Positions 42,411-50,499 of a DNA stretch of 64,000 bases are shown here, one piece after another. The stretch lies in the NCBI GenBank assembly GCA_963793245.1, contig CAWBZG010000005.1, positions 558,001 through 622,000 on the forward strand, written 5' to 3'. A program made the translations under genes and the position numbers. This DNA comes from CAXBBB01 sp963793245 (GTDB lineage Bacteria; Bacteroidota; Rhodothermia; Rhodothermales; BA12). Positions within the stretch are counted from its first letter, which is position 1; the number at the start of each line of letters is the position of its first letter. The notes below the pieces were generated by a model that saw only the letters and a program-made list of their open reading frames with translations, had not been told where the DNA came from and did not search any database.

Positions 42411-43693
42411 GCGCTCGGCACTTCGCCGTTGTCCTTGGCGCTGTTGTTCTTGTCGCCGCTACCGATCTGTCGAGGTGCCGATGCCTGAGCCAGCATTCCA
42501 GCGATGTCGACGCCGGTCGACGCGCGCAGGCTTTCGAGCAAGGCAGGCGTGGCTCCGGCGATCTGGCTCATTACAGCAGGCACGCCCTGCCCGTTGCCGC
42601 CGCTGTCGACGACCGTCAGCTTGTCGATCTTGAGGTTATCCACCGTCTTGATAACTTCCTTGAGGATCTCGGGCAGCATCTGGATCAGGAAGAGGCGCTC
42701 GGCATCGTCCCCAGCGGCTTTCCACAGTTCCATTTTCTGCTGGAGAATGGCGATCTCGGCGTTTCCGCTCTCGGTGATCTTGGCCGCATCGCCCTTGGCG
42801 ATTTCCATCAGCGCCTGTCGTTGAGCTTCAGCCTTGATGATCGTTCCAGCACGCTCACGCTTCTCCATGAGCAGGATCTCCTGCTCGGCCAGTTCCTGCT
42901 CGGCCTGGGCTTCGGCGACGCGCGACGCCATGCCCGCTCTGGCTTCCTCGGCCTGACTCTTCGCGTCGAGCTTGGCCCGCACGATGCGCACTTCGTTTTC
43001 GGCCTCGGCGACGGCCAGATCCGCGCGCGCCTGGGCGACTTTGGCCTGCTCCATCTTCTGCGCTTCGATCACCTCGGCTGCCGAAATGATGTGCGCCGTC
43101 TGCTGCCGACCGATGGCGTTGAGATAGCCCGTATCGTCGTCGATCGACTGGATCTTGAGCGTGTCCAGGTGCAAGCCCAGAGCCGACAAGTCCTGATCGG
43201 CTTCGTCGAGCAGTTCCTTGGCAAACTTCAGCCGGTCCTCGTTGACCTCTTCGGGCGTCAGCAGCGCCAGCACGCCGCGCAAGTTGCCTTCGAGCGTCTC
43301 CTTGGCGATCATCTGCACCTCGTCCAGGTCCTTACCCAACAGACGCTCGACGGCGTTGCTCAACTCCGGCTCCTGCGACGCGATCTTGACGTTGGCGATG
43401 GCGCGTACCTGAAGCGGGATGCCACCTTTTGAGAACGCGTTGGTCACCATCAGATCGAGCGGAAGCGTCCGCAGATCGAGCCGGTCGACCTCTTCGATGA
43501 CGGGAATCCGAAAGCCGCGCCCGCCCCGAATCACGCGATAGCCGACGCTCGTGCCATCGGCCATGGCACGCTGTCGACCCGAAAAGATCAACACTTCGTT
43601 GGGCTGACAAATCTTGAGGTTCGCCTTGATAAACTGCAAGACGACGAGCATGGCGACGATGATGACGCCTGCAATAACGAGGGCTTCGGTCAT
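42407..43693 (-). CDS. Flotillin-like SPFH-domain protein
   Basis: A 428-aa flotillin/YqiK-type protein that builds membrane microdomains. One N-terminal membrane segment (about 4-24) is followed by the SPFH domain (CQPNEVLIFSGRQR... to about 200, including RTLPLDLMVTNAFSKGGIPLQVRAIANVKI). Next is a long Ala/Glu/Gln coiled coil (about 200-330) and a flotillin-type C-terminus (DNLKIDKLTVVDSGGNGQG). It lies downstream of an nfeD-like gene and a DUF3667 gene, the nfeD-flotillin pairing being the standard one. Confidence 0.9.
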   Translation of the reverse strand: MTEALVIAGVIIVAMLVVLQFIKANLKICQPNEVLIFSGRQRAMADGTSVGYRVIRGGRGFRIPVIEEVDRLDLRTLPLDLMVTNAFSKGGIPLQVRAIANVKIASQEPELSNAVERLLGKDLDEVQMIAKETLEGNLRGVLALLTPEEVNEDRLKFAKELLDEADQDLSALGLHLDTLKIQSIDDDTGYLNAIGRQQTAHIISAAEVIEAQKMEQAKVAQARADLAVAEAENEVRIVRAKLDAKSQAEEARAGMASRVAEAQAEQELAEQEILLMEKRERAGTIIKAEAQRQALMEIAKGDAAKITESGNAEIAILQQKMELWKAAGDDAERLFLIQMLPEILKEVIKTVDNLKIDKLTVVDSGGNGQGVPAVMSQIAGATPALLESLRASTGVDIAGMLAQASAPRQIGSGDKNNSAKDNGEVPSA

Positions 43694-43788
43694 GACAGTG
43701 GGGATGAAACGAGAAGGAGATCACGCCTACGAAGCGTGGGTAGCAAAGGTACGCGGCAACCAGCGTGTGAAGACGATTTCAAGGACGG

Positions 43789-44724
43789 TCAGCCCGCGCC
43801 CAACGTCCAGAACGTGATCCAAAACAGCACGTAGCGATAGAACAGCGTGACGACGATGAGCAGTCCGGCGATTCCGACAAAGGGAAGAGGAGAGATCGCC
43901 AGCGCGACAGAGCGCCACGCCGACGCTCCGCGTGTCAGCCCATAGGCTCGGCGCAGCGCCAGGTACAGGTAGATCATGACGAACCAGAAGGTGTGCGTCT
44001 CGCTGATGTACGACGCCAGACCTCGTGGCAAACTGGTATACAGGAGGCTCCCGAAAACTGCGGTATAAAACAGCAGCCAGGCCGACATGATGACCAAGAG
44101 TTGCCACGCCATCAGGTGCGTCGCGAACACCAGATGGTCGGCCAGCAGGCGACGCGGCAAGAGCGCTTTGAGCAGCAGCGCTGCGAGCGGAATAAGCAGG
44201 ATCACGAGCGTTCGCGCTAGGGCGCTGCTCCGCGCGTTGAACCGCTGCTCGTACCGGCGAAACGACTCGGTCTGAACGACAACTTCAGTAGGAGTCGCTT
44301 CATCCAGTCCGATCCGACCGGCGACGTGACCGGTAATGCCAGCGCCTCGGCTGTATCCCTGCCGCTCCATCTGCGAACGCAGCGACGTGTTGTAGCCCGA
44401 GAACCCGGTGTACGGCTGGGCGACAAAGTAGACGAGGTTACACAGCAGGAACAGGCGCAGCGGCGTCAGATACGGACGGCGTCGTCCGGCGATGTGCTCG
44501 GCCGTCAGCGCGCCGGGGCGGAAGACGAGCAGCCGAAACGTCCGCCAGAACGTGCCGTCGAGACTGAACGCAGATCCGAGTACGTCGCCGACGAAGTGGC
44601 GGACGGTGCGGTCGTCCTCGCCGAGTCGTTTTTCGCCGCACGCGTGGCAGTAGGGACCCTGCAACCGCTCGCCGCACGTCACACAGACGTTGGGGAGAGA
44701 GCGGTCGGCGGAGGAATCGCTCAC
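43789..44724 (-). CDS. DUF3667-family membrane protein
   Basis: A 311-aa protein. I choose the GTG at 44724 (VSDSSADRSLPNVCVTCGERL) because it directly follows the nfeD stop; an open frame to 44943 overlaps nfeD. A zinc-ribbon start CVTCGERLQGPYCHACGEK (two CxxC) precedes DDRTVRHFVGDVLGSAFSLDGTFWRTFRLLVFRPG, the DUF3667 signature. Then about five TM helices follow. Function is unknown in the family. It sits between nfeD-like and flotillin-like genes. Confidence 0.8.
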   Translation of the reverse strand: MSDSSADRSLPNVCVTCGERLQGPYCHACGEKRLGEDDRTVRHFVGDVLGSAFSLDGTFWRTFRLLVFRPGALTAEHIAGRRRPYLTPLRLFLLCNLVYFVAQPYTGFSGYNTSLRSQMERQGYSRGAGITGHVAGRIGLDEATPTEVVVQTESFRRYEQRFNARSSALARTLVILLIPLAALLLKALLPRRLLADHLVFATHLMAWQLLVIMSAWLLFYTAVFGSLLYTSLPRGLASYISETHTFWFVMIYLYLALRRAYGLTRGASAWRSVALAISPLPFVGIAGLLIVVTLFYRYVLFWITFWTLGAG

Positions 44725-44725
44725 G

Positions 44726-45362
44726 TCAGCTGGTAATACGTCGCGGCGGAGTGGGGACAGATTCGTCCATAGGCGGCAACTCTCCGCCCGGACGCACGAC
44801 GCGGGCGATGCCCTCCTCGACCTGAACCACGACAACTTCGTCGCCCGGATCGAACGTGTCGGGGCCGCCCAGCGATGCCGCCCGGACACGGTGCCTCCCC
44901 GTTCCAGTCGTGACGACGACAGCGCCCCGATCGTCGGCTCCAAACGGAACGACGACGCGCGCCGTCCGCCCGATCAGCAGCGCGTCGACGCCAGTATCCG
45001 CCGACACGTGCGCCTGACCGACCGTTTTGATCGCGTACGTCCCACCAGCCGAGACGACGAGTCCGGTTGCCGCAGCCAGAATCGCAGCCAGTGGTTCGGC
45101 GGTGCCCAAGTAGTGGAGCAGCACGCCCGTCAGCCCGAACGCCGCCGCCAGCAGCAGCACGGCACGTAGCGAGATCAGATCGCCCGGGGAGAAGCCGCCG
45201 CCCGACGCCACATCGCCCGCATCCGAGTCGATTTCCAGATCCAGATCGGCATCCGCGTCGAAATCGAGGTCTGCGTCTCCTGCATCCGCATCACCGCCAA
45301 AGAGTGAGAGACCGACGAAAGAAGCCGCCGACGAGCAGGGCGATCCAGTAGAGCGTGAGCAT
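44726..45362 (-). CDS. NfeD-like / OB-fold membrane protein, one frameshift near the N-terminus
   Basis: The main frame (to 44726) reads VGLSLFGGDADAG, a very Asp-rich linker, two TM helices (SLRAVLLLAAAFGLTGVLLHYLG, AAILAAATGLVVSAGGTYA) and a C-terminal OB-fold (LIGRTARVVVPFGADDRGAVVV...). An ATG at 45362 gives MLTLYWIALLVGGFF in another frame. Removing one base of the A run at 45318-45320 joins them as GGFFVGLSLFGG, the expected first TM helix, total about 211 aa. The partner is the flotillin-like protein two genes downstream. The break looks like a homopolymer error. Confidence 0.75.
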
Positions 45363-45422
45363 GGCGAGTGGCGGTCGAGAAACGGCAAGGTAGGGGCGGA
45401 TCCGCGATCCGTCCGGACAAGG

Positions 45423-46067
45423 TCAGTCGTTCAGTCCGTCGCCGATCAGAGGGACAAAGCGGAAGGCGCCCGCTTCGGTTTCGTCGAACGTCGTCGCGCC
45501 CGTTCGGACGATGCGGAGCATGGTCTGGTCGCCGCCAGTCTCGCCGACAGGGATGATGAGGCGTCCGCCTACTTTCAGTTGCTCCATCAGCGCGCGCGGA
45601 ACCGACGTCCCTCCCGCTGTCACCAGGACGGCGTCGAACGGTGCGGCTTCGGGCCAGCCCAGCGTGCCGTCGCCCCAGCGCAGGTGCATCGTGTAGCCCA
45701 GGCGTTCGAGCAAATCGGCGGTGCGTGTGTGGAGCGGCTCGTGGCGTTCGATGGAGTACACGTCGGCGCCCAGTTCGGCGAGGACGGCGGCTTGAAACCC
45801 GCTTCCCGTACCGATTTCCAAGATGCGCTCGCCTGGCTTGGGGTCGACCAACATCGTCTGCGCGGCGACGGTCGACGGCTGCGAGATGGTCTGTTTGTGG
45901 CCGATGGGCAGCGCCTCGTCGCGGTAGGCGCGGACGTGCAGCGCCTGGTCGACGAACTCGTGGCGCGGCACTTTGGCGACGGCGTCCAAGACGCGCTCGT
46001 CGTCTAGACCGCGTGCGCGGAGCAGGTCGATGAGCGCCAGTCGGCGGCGGGCGTAGCGGTCGGCCAT
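45423..46067 (-). CDS. pcm: Protein-L-isoaspartate O-methyltransferase
   Basis: A 214-aa AdoMet-dependent enzyme that repairs isoaspartyl residues in aged proteins. The active-site region LPIGHKQTISQPSTVAAQT and the AdoMet motif ILEIGTGSGFQAAVLAELG are clear, with normal length. It begins 7 bases after cdaA on the same strand and precedes nfeD by about 60 bases, so it may share their transcript. Confidence 0.94.
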   Translation of the reverse strand: MADRYARRRLALIDLLRARGLDDERVLDAVAKVPRHEFVDQALHVRAYRDEALPIGHKQTISQPSTVAAQTMLVDPKPGERILEIGTGSGFQAAVLAELGADVYSIERHEPLHTRTADLLERLGYTMHLRWGDGTLGWPEAAPFDAVLVTAGGTSVPRALMEQLKVGGRLIIPVGETGGDQTMLRIVRTGATTFDETEAGAFRFVPLIGDGLND

Positions 46068-46074
46068 AACGGGG

Positions 46075-46876
46075 TCAGAGTTCGACGGGAGCGGCTTCCT
46101 CGCGCGTGGCGCCCAGCGCTTCGGACAGGTAGGCGCGCAACTGCTCCTCGGTCACGTCGCGCGTGAGTTGGCCGTTCCAGCCAATCGACACCTGGCCGGT
46201 CTCCTCGGACACGACGACGACGAACGCGTCGGTCTGCTCGGCCAGCCCGAGTGCGCTGCGGTGGCGCAGACCCAGGTTGGGGTCGATGTTGACGCGCTGC
46301 GTCACGGGCAGGATGCACCGCGCCGCCTCGATCAGTTCGTTGCGGACGATCACGGCGCCGTCGTGGAGCGGGTTCTGTCCGTAGAAAATGGTCAGCAGCA
46401 GGTCGTGCTGGAGTTGGGCGCGCAGGATCGTGCCGGTTTCGGCGTAGGAGCGCAGTCCCGGTCGAGCGCTCGAACGCGATCAGCGCGCCGATGTGACGGC
46501 GGCTCATCTCGACGACGGCGGTCACGACCTCGGTCGTCACGTCCGTGCTCTGCCTGCGGGCGCGCGTCAGGATCCGCTGGACGACGGAGTTTTGACCGAG
46601 CAGCAGCAGCAGCCGCCTCAACTCGGGCTGAAACAGGACGATGAGCGCGAGCACGAAGACCTCGCTCAGCGAGCCGAAGAGCGCGCGCAGGATCGTCAGA
46701 TCGAGCGCCTGGACCACCAGTTGCAGCACCAGCAAACCGCCCAGTCCAATCGCGATCTGAACGGCAATCGTCCCCCGCACCCAGCCATACAGCTTGTAGA
46801 ACAAGAACGCCACCAGAGCGATCTCGAACACGTCTTTCAGCTCGACGAGCGAGAGCAGCCATTCGAGAAGCGTCAC
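46075..46876 (-). pseudogene. cdaA: Diadenylate cyclase CdaA, one frameshift
   Basis: Makes cyclic di-AMP. About 267 aa when repaired. Three N-terminal TM helices (about 10-80: LKDVFEIALVAFLFYKLYGWV, IAVQIAIGLGGLLVLQLVVQAL) precede the DAC domain. The first frame ends at FERSTG and the second resumes as LRSYAETGTILRAQLQHDLL. Removing one base at 46456 joins them as FERSTGLRSYAETG, as in the family. The catalytic DGA (PLHDGAVIV) and RHR (LGLRHRSALG) motifs are intact in the second frame. The enzyme is often essential, so a sequence error is more likely than loss. Confidence 0.85.
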
Positions 46877-46915
46877 GGGCGGGCGGAGAGTGAAAGGCGC
46901 AAGATACCGACGCGG

Positions 46916-47825
46916 TTAGCCCGCGCGCTCCCCTTCGACGGCGGCGAAGGTGCGCAACGCCTCAACCGTCGCCCGCACGTCGTGAACGCGCACGACTGGG
47001 CGCCCCACCGAACCGCTGCGACGGCCACGCCGACTGACCCGAACAACCGCTCAGAAGCAGGCGGCGGATCGCCCCGACGCAGCACCTGACCAATCGAACT
47101 CTTCCGCGACGCACCGATCAAAACCGGGCACCCCGTCACCTGTGCGATGCGGTCGGTATGCGCGACGAGCCGCAGGTTTTCCGCTGTCGTCTTGCCAAAG
47201 CCGAAGCCCGGATCGACCAAGATGCTGCCAACGCCCGCCGCCTTTGCTGTCTGCACCGATTTGACCAGCGACTCAGCTACCTCGCCGACGACATCGGCGT
47301 AGGAATGCTCGTGCGGCATATCGCCCGGTCTGCCCAGCGCGTGCATCACGCAGACGGCGGCCCCGACGCGCGCCGCGTGAGTAGCGGATTCGGAGGAAAA
47401 GCGCAGCCCCGTCACGTCGTTGACCAGGTGGACACCCCGGTCCAACGCTTCCTTCGCCACGCGTGGCTTGTACGTGTCGACCGAAAGCAGCGCATCGGGA
47501 AAGCGCACGCGGATCGACTTCGATGACCGGAAGAACACGCGCCAACTCCTCGTCCTCGGCGACCTGATCGGCTCCGGCTCCGTACGTCTTCCCACGCGGA
47601 CGCGTACTCTCTCCGCCGATGTCCAGAATCGCCGCGCCTTCGGAGAGCATTGCAGTCGGCCTGACGCAACGCTGCATCGACGGTGTCGTAGCGCCCGCCA
47701 TCGGCGAACGAGTCCGGCGTTACGTTCAGAATGCCCATCACGTGTGCCCCCACATCACGCAGCGCAGCGGCTCGACAATCGAGCACGCGGTCACGCAGCC
47801 GAAGGACGAGAGGATCAGCAACCAT
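46916..47825 (-). pseudogene. folP: Dihydropteroate synthase FolP, three frameshifts
   Basis: Folate enzyme joining pterin diphosphate and p-aminobenzoate. Segments in three frames line up as one protein of about 303 aa. From the start at 47825 comes MGILNVTPDSFADGGRY. After a break near 47654 comes EGAAILDIGGESTRPRG. After a break near 47518 come DALLSVDTYKPRVAKEAL, VNDVTGL and LVDPGFGFGKTTAENL. After a break near 47000 come VVRVHDVRATVEALRTF and a stop at 46916. Each break is repaired by one base. All family motifs are kept, so decay is unlikely. It follows two EutN/CcmL genes. Confidence 0.85.
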
Positions 47826-47837
47826 AGTTCACAGCAT

Positions 47838-47862
47838 GTAGCGTCGTAGCACGCTACGACGA
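47838..47862. repeat. Palindromic intergenic repeat, family B copy 2
   Basis: GTCGTAGC (47843-47850) and GCTACGAC (47853-47860) form a palindrome around AC, preceded by GTAGC and followed by GA. It is the sister of 6094-6118, with a compensatory pair change. It fills most of the 45-base gap between the second EutN/CcmL gene and folP. Confidence 0.75.
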
Positions 47863-47870
47863 AGGCCAGT

Positions 47871-48140
47871 TCAGTCCACCAAATCCAACGCCTCCAACAC
47901 CCCGACGACCGTAGCGTCTGTCGGCACCATGCGCGGGCGAAACGGAACAGCGGCTTCGGCAGACGTGGCGACGAGGACGTAGTCGCCCGGACCGGCGTCG
48001 CACGTATCGAGAGCGGCGAAGGCCTGGCCCGACGGATGCTTGTGCTCGTCGAGTTTGCGCACGAGAAGCAGGCGCTGCCCGTCCAGATCGGGATGCTTGC
48101 GCGTCGCCCAGACGCTTCCGATGACCAGCCCGGCGATCAC
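47871..48140 (-). CDS. EutN/CcmL-family microcompartment vertex protein (BMC-P), second copy
   Basis: An 89-aa protein of the pentamer-forming EutN/CcmL family, which caps the vertices of bacterial microcompartments. The N-terminus MIAGLVIGSVWATRKHPDLDGQRLLLVRKLD and the central DAGPGDYVLVATSAEAA are characteristic of the OB-like fold. It overlaps the preceding EutN/CcmL gene by 4 bases. No hexameric BMC shell protein or encapsulated enzyme is nearby, so the pair looks orphaned within this window. Confidence 0.88.
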   Translation of the reverse strand: MIAGLVIGSVWATRKHPDLDGQRLLLVRKLDEHKHPSGQAFAALDTCDAGPGDYVLVATSAEAAVPFRPRMVPTDATVVGVLEALDLVD

Positions 48141-48415
48141 GCGTGGCCCTCCGCTACTTCGAGATTGTCGACGATGGCGACGACGACCGCGTCGACCGCT
48201 TTGTCCTTGGTCTCGGGCGTCAGCCGCGCACTCGACCCCTGAACGACCAAGACGGTCTCCCCAACTCCCGCACCGACCGCGTCAACGGCGACGACCGAAC
48301 TGCCTGTCCCGTTGCCCTCCAAGTCGATCTCCTCGGCGAGCAGCAACGTGCGTCCGACCAATCCGTCGTCTTTTCGGGTGGCCCAAACGGTGCCGATGAT
48401 GCGAGCGAGCGTCAT
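48137..48415 (-). CDS. EutN/CcmL-family microcompartment vertex protein (BMC-P), first copy
   Basis: A 92-aa member of the same family. MTLARIIGTVWATRKDDGLVGRTLLLAEEID opens the fold, and AVGAGVGETVLVVQGSSARLTPETKDKAVDAVVVAIVD closes it. IGTVWATRK is shared with the downstream copy, but overall the two are only moderately alike, so this is an old duplication. It is the first of the two genes, with ATGA-type overlap to the second. Confidence 0.88.
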   Translation of the reverse strand: MTLARIIGTVWATRKDDGLVGRTLLLAEEIDLEGNGTGSSVVAVDAVGAGVGETVLVVQGSSARLTPETKDKAVDAVVVAIVDNLEVAEGHA

Positions 48416-48507
48416 GTCGTACGGGGAAGATTTGCGATGCGGTTACGTGAGAGTCGGCGCCCGGCGTGGTCGGCCACGTTGCACGGATTCACCTACCAAC
48501 CTACGTC

Positions 48508-48636
48508 ATGGCGACCTCGTTTCAGCCCGAAGATCCACACTCCGAATCCAAACACGGCCGCAGCTTCGGCTCTCTGATCTGGCTAGCCGTGCTGGGCATC
48601 CTAGCCATCCTGCTGGTCGTGTTTTTCGTGATCTAG
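48508..48636 (+). CDS. 42-aa single-pass membrane protein
   Basis: A short frame from ATG 48508 to TAG 48634-48636 encodes 42 residues. A charged N-terminal half (MATSFQPEDPHSESKHGRS) precedes one strong TM helix (SLIWLAVLGILAILLVVFFVI) ending at the stop. The composition is typical of real small membrane proteins in high-GC genomes. It is on the plus strand in the gap between the EutN/CcmL pair and phenylalanine hydroxylase. Function unknown. Confidence 0.6.
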   Translation: MATSFQPEDPHSESKHGRSFGSLIWLAVLGILAILLVVFFVI

Positions 48637-48773
48637 CGGCACGCGGCGGAGTCGGGGTTGTAGGACGAAGTGCAAACCGCTGGTGCAATCGACAACTCTC
48701 CGGCGCTGCGGACCCGGACCCCGTGCGCAGGCGTAAACTGGAAGCGCTTTGCCTCTCCTTTTTGGGAAGCGCA

Positions 48774-49637
48774 ATGACCGATTCTACTCTGATCCGATCT
48801 TCCGATATGCTCTCCGCACCCGACACGCCGACAGCCGCCGACACCCTCCTTACCGCATACGAAAAAGCAGGCGCCGAAGACCTCGACCCCCGCTGCGTGC
48901 CTCAGATGCTCGAAGGCGATGCGCCCGTCGGCGACGAGATCTTGTATCCCGGCTACTCGGACATCGACCAGAAGACGTGGCGCATCCTCTACAAACGGCA
49001 GATGGAATACCTGCCCGGACGCGCCTGCACCGCATACCTACGCGGCGCCCAGTCCATCACGATGGGCGGAGAGCGCATTCCCGCGCTGAGCAAGTTGTCG
49101 GCACGGCTGAATGAAGCGACCGGATGGACAGTCGCCCGAGTGCCCGGTCTACTCCACGAGCGCGACTTCTTTACCCTGCTGAGCGAGCGCGTCTTCCCAT
49201 CGACCGACTACATCCGAGGGCGCGAGGAGTTGGACTACACGCCTGCGCCCGACCTCTTCCACGACATCTTCGGCCACATGCCGATGCTGACCGAGCCGGA
49301 CTTCGCCGACTTCTACCAACTCTTCGGCCGCGCCGCACTCAAAGCGACGGGACAGCAGCGGATCGAGATGGAGCGGATGCACTGGTTCTCGGTCGAGTTC
49401 GGACTGATCGAACAAGCCGAGGGTCTGCGCATCTTCGGAGCGGGCATCCTGTCGAGTAAAGGCGAAGTCGAGAACGCACTCTCGGACAAGGTCGAGAAGC
49501 TGCCGTTCAGCCCCGCCGCCGTCGCCGCGCAGGACTACGACGTGTGGCACCTGCAACCGCGCCTGTTCGTCCTCGAATCGTTCGAGCAGTTGGTGTCGGA
49601 GTTCACCGATTGGGCCAAAGGCCAGGACTTGTTGTGA
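48774..49637 (+). CDS. phhA: Phenylalanine 4-monooxygenase (aromatic amino acid hydroxylase)
   Basis: A 287-aa iron- and pterin-dependent enzyme turning phenylalanine into tyrosine. The start MTDSTLIRSSDMLSAPD at 48774 is chosen because the frame upstream (to 48312) is not family-like. Iron ligands His163 and His168 are in FHDIFGHMP, and Glu208 in WFSVEFGLIE. There is no N-terminal ACT regulatory domain, as usual in bacteria. The stop overlaps the GTG start of acylphosphatase. The pterin carbinolamine dehydratase gene is not adjacent. Confidence 0.93.
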   Translation: MTDSTLIRSSDMLSAPDTPTAADTLLTAYEKAGAEDLDPRCVPQMLEGDAPVGDEILYPGYSDIDQKTWRILYKRQMEYLPGRACTAYLRGAQSITMGGERIPALSKLSARLNEATGWTVARVPGLLHERDFFTLLSERVFPSTDYIRGREELDYTPAPDLFHDIFGHMPMLTEPDFADFYQLFGRAALKATGQQRIEMERMHWFSVEFGLIEQAEGLRIFGAGILSSKGEVENALSDKVEKLPFSPAAVAAQDYDVWHLQPRLFVLESFEQLVSEFTDWAKGQDLL

Positions 49638-49915
49638 GCGAGAACAAGCGGGTCGAAGCCGTCGTCACGGGCAAGGTGCAGAACGTCGGCTACCGCGCTT
49701 ACGCCCGAGAGGAAGCGGCGACGCTGAAGCTGATCGGCTGGGTGCGCAACGAACCCGACGGGACGGTCCGGCTCGTCGCCGAAGGACCGCACGACGCACT
49801 CGAACGCCTGCTCGACAGCCTACACGTCGGCCCGCGATTGGCTAAAGTCGACCGCATCGACGAAACCTGGACCGCACCCGAAGAGCGTCACAGCGGCTTC
49901 GAGATTCGCAGGTAG
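49634..49915 (+). CDS. acyP: Acylphosphatase
   Basis: A 93-aa acyl phosphate hydrolase starting at a GTG that overlaps the phhA stop (GTGA). The family signature GKVQNVGYRAYAREEA contains catalytic Arg21, and GWVRNEPDGTVRLVAEG contains Asn39. Normal length. Co-transcription with phhA is clear, though no metabolic link is obvious. Confidence 0.92.
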   Translation: MSENKRVEAVVTGKVQNVGYRAYAREEAATLKLIGWVRNEPDGTVRLVAEGPHDALERLLDSLHVGPRLAKVDRIDETWTAPEERHSGFEIRR

Positions 49916-49930
49916 CCCCCTCGCGCCTGT

Positions 49931-50305
49931 TTAGCCTCCGCTCTGTAGAATCGCCCGCAGAAAGGGGTTGTTCAGGATCGATACGACGACGAAGCCAACA
50001 AACAAGAGGTGAACGACGAGCAGCGCCGTGGTGACAAAGCAGGCGATTTTGAGCATCTTCGCTCCATCGGCAAGGTGACGGAGCGCGTCGTCGAGCGTCA
50101 CCTCATCGGTCGCGAGGGCATAGCGGACAAACTCATCTCCCGAGTCGCGAGTGCGCAAACCGAAGAGGATGTAGGGAACGCCGACGACGGCACCGATGAT
50201 CGACAGACACTGAATGGCCCCATACACGACGTGAAACGTGCCGATAAAGCGCAAATCACGCCCCATTTTGGAAATCGTTTCGATGGGGAGTTCAGTGGAG
50301 AGCAT
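49931..50305 (-). CDS. DUF5362-like membrane protein, copy 2
   Basis: A 124-aa protein with start MLSTELPIETISKMGRDLRFIG at 50305, aligned to its paralogue; the frame extends to 50329. Two hydrophobic hairpins flank a soluble segment (GLRTRDSGDEFVRYALATDEVTLDDALRHLADGAKMLKI). It is clearly homologous to 50500-50859 (GTFHVVYGAIQCLSIIGAVVG against GTFYVVFGAVQCLSIIGAIVG), so the two are a tandem duplication. Family function unknown. Confidence 0.75.
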   Translation of the reverse strand: MLSTELPIETISKMGRDLRFIGTFHVVYGAIQCLSIIGAVVGVPYILFGLRTRDSGDEFVRYALATDEVTLDDALRHLADGAKMLKIACFVTTALLVVHLLFVGFVVVSILNNPFLRAILQSGG

Positions 50306-50499
50306 ACCTGAGGAGAGCGTGGGTGGCACCCTCCCGCACTACGTCTCGCACTCCGGCGAAGATGCGGAAGCGAGAAAAGGCCCCACGGTCGAGCGCACCC
50401 GCCTCGCCACCACGGACAAATCCGAGGCTTTGCAATCACTCGGCAGCAGCCCCCGCACTCCGTAGCGACGACGCGTGCAGCGTCGCCTCCACGCCTCGC

